Below the pieces are notes generated by a model. It saw nothing but the letters and a program-made list of their open reading frames with translations, searched no databases and had not been told where the DNA came from. From positions 1 through 64,000 of the forward strand of contig JANWIF010000147.1 of assembly GCA_025450035.1 (NCBI GenBank): a stretch of 64,000 nt of DNA, in the 5' to 3' direction. Origin of the DNA: Gemmatimonadaceae bacterium (lineage in GTDB: Bacteria; Gemmatimonadota; Gemmatimonadetes; Gemmatimonadales; Gemmatimonadaceae). This document shows positions 45,264 to 54,482 of the stretch, piece by piece. Within the stretch, counting starts at the first letter, position 1; the number at the start of each line of letters is the position of its first letter. The position numbers and the translations under genes were made by a program.

Positions 45264-48200
45264 TTGGGCTCCGCGGTCGCCGCGCCGGCTGCAGTCGTTA
45301 GGCCGAGGTCGCGTTCGCCCCCCGAGCGCACGGCATAGTACTTCGCCGCTGGGTGGTGCACGACAATCGCTGCCGTCGATTGCTCGGGTATCAGTTGGAA
45401 CGACGAGGTGAGCGACATCCCAAGCGACTCGCCGGCCGGGAGCAGGCGGAAGACCGTCGCGTGATCATCGAGGTCGGGACATGCCGGGTACCCCCACGAG
45501 TAGCGCTTTCCTTGGGCTTCGGAAATCCCCAGCCCGCGGCGAATGGTGCCGTGCATCCACTCGGCCAGCGCTTCCGCTGTTTCCACCGCAAGTCCGTGGA
45601 CGTAGAGCGCTTCGGCGTATTCGCCCCGCGCCTGCAACTCATCGAATCGCACGCTCGCCGCATCGCCGACCGTGACGATCTGCAACCCCACCACGTCCAC
45701 GTCCCCCGATTCCACCGAGCGAAAGTAATCCGCCAGACAGAGCCGTTCGCGTCCGTCCTGCCGCGGGAACGTGAAGCGCGCGATCTCGCGCAGCGCACTG
45801 CCGTCGCTGCCATACGCCGCCGGATCGTACACCAGCAGCGAGTTCCCCTGCGACTGCGCCGGGAAGAGCCCGTATGCCGCGCGGGGCGTGAGCCATCCTT
45901 CGCGCTTCGCGCTCGCGGTGAGCCGTTGGAGCGTTGGGCGGAACTCCTCGCGCACCATCGCGTCGAAGGCTGGCCCCGATCCACGACCGCCCCACTGCAA
46001 TCGGAACAGCTCGTCCAGGTCGAGCAGCGCCAGCACCTCGTCGAGCGGAATGTCGTGAAGCACGCGAGTGCCGAAGAACGGCGGTTCGGCTACGGGATTG
46101 TTGGCTGCCACATCGGAGCGCCCGGTCGCATCGGTCCCCGCGGCAACATCCTTCCCGACGCGCGTGTTCAGGAACGTGTCGTTGCGCGCGTCCTCGAGAT
46201 TCCTGGCGACAAAGGCGTCGTGCCGCGCAGCATCCATCAGCGCTTCCACCGAGTCCAGTCCCTCGAATGCATCCTTGCAGTAGAACACGCCTGCCGCGTA
46301 CGGCCGCTCGCCTTCCACGAACAGCGCCCGGCGTCCGAACCGCCGGTTGATGGCCGCGCCTCCAATCAGCACCGGCATCGTTAGGCCCCGCCGGTCCAGC
46401 TCCTGCACGCAGATCGGCATCTGCTTGGACGTCGAGACCAACAGCGCCGACAGCCCGATCGCATCCGCCCCGACCTCGACCGCCTTCTCGATGATCGTGT
46501 TCACCGGCACCTGCTTTCCCAGGTCGTACACCGTATACCCGTTATTGGAGAGAATGGTGTTGACTAACGACTTGCCAATGTCATGTACGTCGCCGTACAC
46601 GGTCGCCAGCACCACTTTCCCCTTCGTGTACCCGTCCGCGCGATCGAGAAATTGTTCGAGATGTTTGACGGCGCGCTTCATCACTTCCGCGCTCTGGAGC
46701 ACGAACGGAAGAATGAGCTCGCCGGCGCCGAACTTGTCGCCCACGTCTTTCATGGCCGGCAGCAGGACTTCGTTGAGCACGCGCACTGGCTGTTCGCGCA
46801 CGCCCGCCGCGTCGAGCGCGTCCTCGATCCCATCTTTCTTGCGATGCAGGATCTGCCAGTGCACCCGAGCATCGGGACTCGCGAATTGGGCCTCGGCCCC
46901 CGCCGCGCCCTCTGCCGTGTCCCGGGCGCCGAGCCCCGAATCCTGATGTCCCTGTTCGATGAACCGCTGCAGTGCGTCGGGGCGGCGATTGAACACCAGA
47001 TCGTCCGCCAGGTCGCGCTCGGATTGCGAAAGCTCCACGTACGGACGGATGTGCGCCGGATTGACGATCGCCATGTCCAACCCCGCCTGCACGCAGTGGT
47101 GCACGAACACGGAGTTGAGCACCGCGCGCGCGTCGGGGGCGAGCCCGAAGCTCACGTTGCTGACGCCGAGCGACGTGAGCACGCCCGGCAGCTCGCGCTT
47201 GATGAGCCGGATGCCTTCGATGGTTTCCGCCGCGCTGTCTATCCATTCCGCTTCGCCGGTGGCGAGTGTGAACGTGAGGTCGTCGAAGATCAGGTCTTCG
47301 CTGGCCAGTCCAAACTCGCCGAGCGCAATGTCGTGAATCCGGCGCGCGATTTCGAGCTTCCGATCGCGCGTCTTCGCCATGCCGACTTCATCGATCGTGA
47401 GGGCGACGACCGCCGCGCCGTGCCGCTTGACGAGCGGGAGTACCGCATCGATGCGTTTGCGTCCGTTCTCCATGTTGATCGAATTCACGATCGCCCGGCC
47501 CGGCACGTGCTCCAACGCGCGCGCGATGACCTCGGCCTCCGTGGAATCGATCATGAGAGGTGCTTCGACGCTCATCGAGAGCAGCTTGACCACCTGCGAC
47601 ATCTGCAACGCTTCATCGGCGCGCTCCGTGAGGGCGACGCAGACATCCAAGACGTGCGCGCCCGAATCCACTTGCTGTCGCGCGATGCCGACGATCCCCT
47701 CGTAGTCGTCGGTGAGCAGGAACTGCTTCACCTTTCGCGATCCCTGCGAATTGACGCGTTCGCCGATGAGCAGCGGCGGCGGATCCTGGTGCAGCGTGAG
47801 CGCGCGCATTGCCGAGGAGACGCGGGGTACATGCGGCGCGGTGTGATGCGACGGGGCGTGTTTCAGTCCGCGGACCGCTCGCACCACCGCCGCCAGATGC
47901 TCCGGCGTCGTCCCGCAGCACCCGCCTACCACGCGCACGCCAAAATCGCGGACGAATTCGGACAGCGCCATCGCCAGCGGCTCGGGCTCCAGCGGATAGA
48001 CCGCCTCACCCACACCCGTGTTGAGCGGCAGTCCCGCGTTCGGGATGCACGAGACCGGCCGGCTGGCGTGCTCGGCGAGCCACCGGATCGGTTCGCGCAT
48101 GTGCTCCGGCCCGGTGGAACAGTTCAGCCCCAACACGTCTACGCCTAACGCTTCGAGCGTCGTCATCGCGCTCGCGATGTCGGTGCCCAGCAGCATGCGG

Positions 48201-48835
48201 CCGCTCGTGTCCAGCGTGACCTGCGTCTGCACCGCCACGCGCCGCCCGATTTCGGCGAACAGCCGCTCGAATCCCGCCAGCGCAGCCTTCACTTCGAGGA
48301 TATCCTGCGCCGTCTCGACCAACAGCACGTCCACGCCGCCTTCAACGAGGGCCTTCGCCTGCTGGTAGAAATCGTCCTCGAGCTCGGCGAACGTCACCGC
48401 CGAGAGCGTCGGGTCGCTGCTCGACGGCAGCATCCCCGTTGGGCCAATCGATCCCGCCACGAAGCGCGGCCGACCATCGGTCGCGAACGCGCCGCACGCC
48501 GCACGTGCGAGCTGCGCGGCGCGGACGTTGAGCTCGTGCATGCGGTCGCCCAACCCCCATTCGCGGAGGCGGCGCGGCGTGCTCTGGAACGTGCACGTCT
48601 CGACCACATCGCAGCCCACCGCCAGGAACGACTCGTGGATGCCGCGGATCACGTCGGGTCGCGTGAGCACGAGCTAGTCGTTGCATCCTTCGTAGGCCGC
48701 GCCGCCGAAATCAGCCGCGGTGAGCGCGTGGCGCTGGATGTTCGTTCCCATCGCCCCGTCGTATATCAGAACGCGGCGCGACAACTCGTCAATGTACGGC
48801 GAGGCAGAAGATGGAACGGAGGCGGTATCGCTCAT
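45260..48835 (-). CDS. metH: Cobalamin-dependent methionine synthase, interrupted by an in-frame TAG at 48674-48676
   Basis: Reading through TAG gives [69 protein letters not shown]...; Hcy-, pterin-, B12-binding and activation domains all present downstream. Confidence 0.93.
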
Positions 48836-48880
48836 GAAGTCATCCGATGCGAAAAAGGCCGGGCGCGCACAGGCACCAGG

Positions 48881-48935
48881 CCGGCGCTTTAGCGGAATGT
48901 TTAACGTGGCCGCAAGTTGCCGTAAATCGCCACGA
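48881..48935 (-). ncRNA. SAM-II-like riboswitch aptamer upstream of metH
   Basis: - strand UCGUGGCGAUUUACGGCAACUUGCGGCCACGUUAAACAUUCCGCUAAAGCGCCGG: P1 CGUGGC/GCCACG, GAUUUA, UUAAA, CGCUAAA, pseudoknot CGGC/GCCG; located 46 nt upstream of the metH ATG. Confidence 0.75.
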
Positions 48936-49175
48936 TAGGTTGTCTCGTCTGCGTTGTAGCATAACGCGCGCTGGAGAGTGGGGCAAGGCGCAGGCCTTTA
49001 CAACGTCGCGCAAGCGCGCCCGAAAATCCCCTCACCCGTCCGGGTATCCTCGGCATTCTCCTTGCCCTAATCTTCACACCTTGCCATCGAACGCCTCGAT
49101 CACGCAAACGGCCGGCCGCACTTCAGTTCGCTCGTCGCCCATCCACGCGGTTCGATTCAATTCGCCTCACTGGAG

Positions 49176-50900
49176 ATGTTTGTGTGGATTCGTCGAATTC
49201 GGAAGAAGATAGTTACCACGCGGGTGATGCTGCCGATCTACCGCGACAAGGGCTACACGGGGGTCACACGATCTGTATCGCTCGCTACCAGGGGCGTCAC
49301 GCGCAAAGTGCTGATGACCGCGGTCGCCGTGACGCTTACGATCGTTCTCACTGTGTTGGGGCACCCCGTCATCGCCGTCCTCGTTGCGTTCCTCGCTCTC
49401 GGGCCAGGGTCCCTGTACGCGGTCCGCGCGGTGCGTCGGAAATCGCGAGTGAAACGCCTCGCGAACATTGGATGGTCTGGCATCGAAGGACTGCCGCCTG
49501 CACGGCAAACGCTGCTCGAGTTGGGCATCGCCGAAGCAACGGTTGATCGCGTTGCCCTCGCGTCGCAGGCCGCCGCGGTGCGGATCGCCACGTTCGATCA
49601 GGACAATCGAGTCCTTAGTGATATCGGACCCATCCCCTTCTTCGCAGACGTGCTGACCACACCACAGGAGTTCCGCAAGCGCGCTAGAAATGTCCTCGAA
49701 CTCGTGACCTACAAGGACGTTGTCTGCATAAGGAAGACATACGGGAATCGCTCGAACTTCGAGCAGGAAGTGCTCGCTCTGCATGCCCTCACGGGAGTTC
49801 CCGGCGTTCCCCGCTTGCTCGCAGTTCAGCACACCCCGCCTGCCATCTATGAATCCTTCGTCATGGGGCGCAGCATCGGCAGCCTGATGACGTCTCGCGG
49901 AGCGTCCGTTAGCGTGCAATATCGGGTCAGTACCTCCTTTGACGCTCCCGATCGTTGGAATCCAGGTACCATGGCACAGGCGCGCGACGTCGCGGTACAG
50001 GCGCTTCGGGCTTCGGCGGAACGCGATGTGATCGCGAAGGCTGCGGACTTGATAGATCGGATACACCTGCACGGAGTGACCATCGGCGACGTGAAATACG
50101 GAAACGTGCTGGTGGTGGACGGCCTGCCCTACATTTGCGACTTCGAAGGTGCCGAAGTGCACAGCCGCAACGATTGGCGATTCGTCAACGACCGTGCGAC
50201 CGATCGCGAAAAGTTCAACTACTTCTTCGATGGCGACGTGCTCTCCGAGCGGGCCTTTCGTGGAACCGTTGCCCTCCTCGCTCGCGAGAAACCTGACCTG
50301 TTCTACGCGCCCATTTACTACGGGCACGGATACGAAAGCCGAGCCCCTGGCTCGATTGAATTGGGTTCTGGGAAATGGCACTTCATCCGGCCGTACCTGC
50401 CCGACCTCGTAGGGAAGAGCATCGTCGACCTTGGTTGCAATAATGCACTGCTCCCGCTTGAAATGCTTCGGGCGGGTGCTCGACGGGTAACGGGCTATGA
50501 GCTCAACCCCACGGTCGCGCGCTACGCCCGCCTCAACCATCACTGGTTCGAGTTCGTCGACAACAAGCGATACCTCGGGTTCCAACTGATCGAGGGACAC
50601 ATGCACGAGGCGTGTGACCGAGACTGGTCTGGCTACGACGTGGCGACTGCCTTCTGCAGTTTGTACTACGAGGAGCCGGAAGAAATAGCTCGCATTGTGC
50701 GCACGTTTAGCAAGGCGATCGATTGTTTTGTCGTGCAGGCGAATGAGAACCGCGATGAGCATGCTGGTGTTCTACTCGAGCGCTCGTCCCTCCGCTTTCT
50801 GCGCGATGTACTCGGCGCCAACGGATATCCGGATCAGACCGTCATTGAGTTCCCATATTATGACCGGCCCCTGGTGATTGGTAGGCGATCAAAACGTTGA
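49176..50900 (+). CDS. Membrane-anchored kinase-like domain fused to class I SAM methyltransferase
   Basis: N-terminal hydrophobic hairpin; kinase loop HLHGVTIGDVKYGNVLVVDGLPYICDFEGAE; methyltransferase motif I GKSIVDLGCNNALLPLEMLRAGARRVTGYELNP. Confidence 0.85.
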   Translation: MFVWIRRIRKKIVTTRVMLPIYRDKGYTGVTRSVSLATRGVTRKVLMTAVAVTLTIVLTVLGHPVIAVLVAFLALGPGSLYAVRAVRRKSRVKRLANIGWSGIEGLPPARQTLLELGIAEATVDRVALASQAAAVRIATFDQDNRVLSDIGPIPFFADVLTTPQEFRKRARNVLELVTYKDVVCIRKTYGNRSNFEQEVLALHALTGVPGVPRLLAVQHTPPAIYESFVMGRSIGSLMTSRGASVSVQYRVSTSFDAPDRWNPGTMAQARDVAVQALRASAERDVIAKAADLIDRIHLHGVTIGDVKYGNVLVVDGLPYICDFEGAEVHSRNDWRFVNDRATDREKFNYFFDGDVLSERAFRGTVALLAREKPDLFYAPIYYGHGYESRAPGSIELGSGKWHFIRPYLPDLVGKSIVDLGCNNALLPLEMLRAGARRVTGYELNPTVARYARLNHHWFEFVDNKRYLGFQLIEGHMHEACDRDWSGYDVATAFCSLYYEEPEEIARIVRTFSKAIDCFVVQANENRDEHAGVLLERSSLRFLRDVLGANGYPDQTVIEFPYYDRPLVIGRRSKR

Positions 50901-50989
50901 TGCAGGGAGGAGGGGCGCACAAATCTTTCCCATTGGCGTGAGGCACCCGCTGTGAGGTGCGTGACCCATGCCGCGAGGAGTCCCAGCGC

Positions 50990-52435
50990 ATGCGTGCAAT
51001 TCAGGTAGTCGTTCTTGTCGCGGTAACCATCGGCACGGCCATCGGCGCGAATCGGATTTCGGCTACCAAGAGCGCAGCACCCGCCACGGTGCGCGACCCC
51101 GCGTTTGTCTCGAGCACCGGCACGCCTGCACAGGCGTCCAAACCCTACAGCCCCACCTCGCCGCACTGGTCGCACATTCGCACGATGGTCACGGACTTCC
51201 GAATTGGCTATGTCTCCAACGTCGCCCAACGGAACGCCGAGCGATCGTGGACCGCCGGTCATTTCGACTACGTGATGTCTGGTGATGCCAGTGCGTACAA
51301 GGCAATCAACTCGACGATCCGCATCCTTCCGTACGCCCTGGACTGGGATGTCATCCAGCCCGGCCAGGAGAAGTCGTCCGCCCTCGGCTCGACGTACTAT
51401 CCCGACATGCAGCAGTGGTTCGCGAACCATCCGCAATTTGCGCTCGAAAACGCGTTCGTGCACGTCGCGGGGCAACCGAAGTCCGAAAGCACGCGATTGC
51501 AGTTCGTCTCGTGGGGCTCGCGAAAGTGGGTGATCAATCCAGGCGATTCGGGAGCACGAGCCTACGTCGTCGACCGGATTCGCCGCGTAGTGCAGGATGC
51601 GGACGGCGTGTTCTTCGATTCGCACAGCTCCGGGGACGTCGGGACAGCGTTAGGCAAACAACAGATGCTGGAGTACTCGGATCGCAAATTGTACGAGCAT
51701 GACATGGTCGAGTATGTGCGCACAATTTCGGCCGCGGTTGCGCCGAAAGTCATCATGATCAACACGTCGGAATACATGCGGCCGTTCGACTATGCGATGA
51801 TCACCGCGGCTGGCGCCGTCCACCTCGAGCGCATGAACAATCCGTTGAACAGTGGCATGCCCGAGCGGTGGCGTTGGGCGGACTCGCTGCTGGCGCACAA
51901 TGTGACCGTCGAACTGGTCCCGTTGAACAGTTGGAACGAAGCCAACACCGCGCGGGGCGTCTTTTCGACATTCACTCCAGGAGATTACTCGTCCAAGGGT
52001 GAACGCCTGAAAATGTTCGAGCTCGCCAGCTACTACATGGTGGTGCCGGCGACGCCTGACCAGCTGTTACTGGACCTCGAAAATTCCTGGAAGGTCCCAT
52101 TCGAAACAGTGTGGCTCAAGGCACAAGAGTACGATGTGGGACACCCGCGCGGGGCGCGGCGCGCACTCCAGACCGGTCGGGATCCGATGGGGAATGGTTT
52201 TACCGTTTGGGCGCGTGACTTCGACCGCGCGCTGATCCTCGCGCGCCCGTCCAGCAGCTGGCGGGTGAAGATTTTCGGCGACACCACGGCTGTGTCGGTG
52301 CCATTGCCAAATGGCCAGGCGCTGCGACCGCTGCGCGGCGATGGAACTCTGGGACCGCCGGTTACTTCGATCACGCTTCGCAACGCAGAGGCGGCAATCT
52401 TGATCAAGTCTTCTGCAGATAGTACGGGCGCATGA
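50990..52435 (+). CDS. Exported putative glycosidase-like protein (paralogue of the 60.4-62.4 kb protein)
   Basis: Signal-like N-terminus; SPHWSHIRTMVTDFRIGY ... DADGVFFDSHSS ... ELASYYMVVPATPDQLLLDLENSWKVPF ... ARDFDRALILARP. Confidence 0.75.
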   Translation: MRAIQVVVLVAVTIGTAIGANRISATKSAAPATVRDPAFVSSTGTPAQASKPYSPTSPHWSHIRTMVTDFRIGYVSNVAQRNAERSWTAGHFDYVMSGDASAYKAINSTIRILPYALDWDVIQPGQEKSSALGSTYYPDMQQWFANHPQFALENAFVHVAGQPKSESTRLQFVSWGSRKWVINPGDSGARAYVVDRIRRVVQDADGVFFDSHSSGDVGTALGKQQMLEYSDRKLYEHDMVEYVRTISAAVAPKVIMINTSEYMRPFDYAMITAAGAVHLERMNNPLNSGMPERWRWADSLLAHNVTVELVPLNSWNEANTARGVFSTFTPGDYSSKGERLKMFELASYYMVVPATPDQLLLDLENSWKVPFETVWLKAQEYDVGHPRGARRALQTGRDPMGNGFTVWARDFDRALILARPSSSWRVKIFGDTTAVSVPLPNGQALRPLRGDGTLGPPVTSITLRNAEAAILIKSSADSTGA

Positions 52436-52449
52436 GCAACCGCCGGCGC

Positions 52450-52854
52450 TCACGACGCCCGATGATCCGGTGAGCGGTCCTCGCCACGCCCAGTAGCCCG
52501 GAGGCGCTCCTCCACCCGTTGCACAAGCGTGATCAGGCGGTGCCGCTCGAGCGGCAATGTGAGTTCTGCCATAACGAACCGCTGGAGCGACGGCGGCAGT
52601 GATACCGCGGTGCTGGCCCCGCCGTGATAGACAAGCAAGGCGCCCCCGCTCTCTAGCGGCAAGCGCGCCACTTCCGGATGCGCAACTGCCTCGTCGCGGT
52701 CCACGATCGCGACCAGCGGATGCTCCGCCGCCGCGATCTCGACAGCTTCGAGCGTCGTGGGCGCGGTGTGCGGAGCGTGTCCGGCGTGCGCCAGCATTTG
52801 CGCGAGACCTTCCAGCAGCGCGTCGTCCCGACCGATCAAGAGAATGCTCGCCAT
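52450..52854 (-). CDS. Response-regulator receiver-like protein, degenerate
   Basis: MASILLIGRDDALLEGLAQMLAHAGHAPHTAPTTLEAVEIAAAEHPLVAIVDRDEA. Confidence 0.55.
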   Translation of the reverse strand: MASILLIGRDDALLEGLAQMLAHAGHAPHTAPTTLEAVEIAAAEHPLVAIVDRDEAVAHPEVARLPLESGGALLVYHGGASTAVSLPPSLQRFVMAELTLPLERHRLITLVQRVEERLRATGRGEDRSPDHRAS

Positions 52855-52877
52855 TGCAATTCGTATAAGGTTACCGT

Positions 52878-53168
52878 TCAATCGCCGAGCGACCGCACTC
52901 GCGCAACGCCCACACCGCGCACCTCCACTACCTTTGCACGGGTAGTCGCGCCGCTAACGATGCGCACATCGCGCGCCGGTACGCCCAGCCGATCCGCGAG
53001 CAACTTCACTAGCGCTGCATTCGCCGCACCGTCCACTGGAGGCGCCCTGACTTTCACCTTGAGCGCACCTGCGTGCACCCCTACCACCGCATCCCGCGTG
53101 GATCGTGGCTGGACGCGCACGCTGAACCGCACCGCGTCGTCACGATGGTGCACCAATAGATCGCTCAC
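52878..53168 (-). CDS. DUF167 (YggU-like) protein
   Basis: RFSVRVQPRSTRDAVVGVHAGALKVKVRAPPVDGAANAALVKLLADRLGVPARDVRIVSGATTRAKVVEV. Confidence 0.95.
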   Translation of the reverse strand: MSDLLVHHRDDAVRFSVRVQPRSTRDAVVGVHAGALKVKVRAPPVDGAANAALVKLLADRLGVPARDVRIVSGATTRAKVVEVRGVGVARVRSLGD

Positions 53169-53812
53169 GCAACGCCGATTGAGTGCATGAACGATTCCAG
53201 CAGCACAAGGATCACATAAGCGACCAGCGGTGACACGTCAAACATCCCGAACGGAGGAATGATCGATCGCAGCGGTCGAAGCAGCCACTCGGTGAGCGAC
53301 ACGGACCACCGAATCCACACCTGGTATGGATTGATGCGCAGCCACGACGCGACGATTCGCACGATGAGGGCGAGCTCCAGAATCCCGAACGTCCAGCTGA
53401 CCAGCAAGTCGTAGAAGCCGCGCGGTCCGCGGTCGGCAGAGATCGCCGCCGTCACGATAATCTTGCGCACGAACTGGAGCGCCAGAATGAGCAGGATGCC
53501 GCCAACGACCACTGCGACGAGTGCCCACCACGGAGCGCTGGTCGGCATGCCGCCCGCACGGACGATGCGCCGCTCGATGGGGGCCAACGGTGGGTCCACC
53601 ACACGGCGAAAGAACCGCGCTACAGGACCAAACGGGCTGATGCGCCGGGTGCGGACGAGCCAGTCGAGCGCAAACACCACGAGCAAAACCGCGGCGAGCA
53701 CCAACAGCGCCCATCGAATCCCGAGAAGCACAGCGTCGAAGCCGACGAGAAAAGCGATCACAACGCGAAGAATGAGCCGCGCAATGGCGTCGATCAAGTG
53801 CGGCCAAGCCAC
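53165..53812 (-). CDS. YggT-family membrane protein
   Basis: ALIVRIVASWLRINPYQVWIRWSVSLTEWLLRPLRSIIPPFGMFDVSPLVAYVIL; start assignment approximate. Confidence 0.85.
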   Translation of the reverse strand: MAWPHLIDAIARLILRVVIAFLVGFDAVLLGIRWALLVLAAVLLVVFALDWLVRTRRISPFGPVARFFRRVVDPPLAPIERRIVRAGGMPTSAPWWALVAVVVGGILLILALQFVRKIIVTAAISADRGPRGFYDLLVSWTFGILELALIVRIVASWLRINPYQVWIRWSVSLTEWLLRPLRSIIPPFGMFDVSPLVAYVILVLLESFMHSIGVA

Positions 53813-53823
53813 GCGTGCCCGAA

Positions 53824-54468
53824 TTACGGCACGCGTGAGCTCGTGACTCCCACCGTGTTGTGCGCGCTCGGAATCTGCCGAACCACGCGCGCGGGGTTTC
53901 CCGCGATGATCGCGTTGGCAGGGTAGTCGCCGGAGCAGACGGCGCCAAACCCGACGACGGAGTTCGCACCGATCGTCGTGCCGGGTAGAATCCCCGCGCT
54001 GCCCGCGATCCACACGTTTTCATCCAACCGCACCGGTGACACACGCACCTGCGCGGTTGGATCGTGGCGATCAACGTGCGTGCTGTGGAAGTTGGTGTCC
54101 ATGATGCGCGCCTGCGCGAGAATCGCACGCGGACCGACCGTGATCTCTTGCTGGCAACCGAAACGTGTGCCGTTTACGTACGAGTCGCTGCCGATCGAGA
54201 TCACCGCATCGACGTCATACGTCCACGGCGTCACCTCGCCGTCAATGTGCACGTTGTCGCCGATCACCACCCGTCCCGGCCCCCGCAGTCGGATGCGCCC
54301 CGAAACGCGAAAGTTTTTCCCCGCTGAGAACCGCACTCCGAGGAGCCCGTACCACGTCTTGTATCGCCATCCCCGCAGCAACACGATCAATACGCTGAGA
54401 CCCTTGCGTGGGTCGCGAAGGCCCTTGGCGATCCGTGACGACATGGTGCTCACTCTCTCCGGGTTCAT
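53824..54468 (-). CDS. Left-handed beta-helix acyltransferase (WbbJ-like)
   Basis: Hexapeptide repeats; VRLDENVWIAGSAGILPGTTIGANSVVGFGAVCSGDYPANAIIAGNPARVVRQI. Confidence 0.92.
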   Translation of the reverse strand: MNPERVSTMSSRIAKGLRDPRKGLSVLIVLLRGWRYKTWYGLLGVRFSAGKNFRVSGRIRLRGPGRVVIGDNVHIDGEVTPWTYDVDAVISIGSDSYVNGTRFGCQQEITVGPRAILAQARIMDTNFHSTHVDRHDPTAQVRVSPVRLDENVWIAGSAGILPGTTIGANSVVGFGAVCSGDYPANAIIAGNPARVVRQIPSAHNTVGVTSSRVP

Positions 54469-54482
54469 AGCGCTCCGTTCCG

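Noticed and set aside
48674-48676. metH amber codon as pyrrolysine or another programmed recoding site
   Set aside because: No pyl genes are visible and the position is not a known Pyl site; error or nonsense mutation is simpler. Kept only as an amber anomaly.
49167-50762. 531-aa - strand ORF opposite the kinase-methyltransferase gene
   Set aside because: Shadow ORF: the + strand frame has clear kinase and SAM-methyltransferase motifs; the antisense translation is low-complexity with no recognisable domain.
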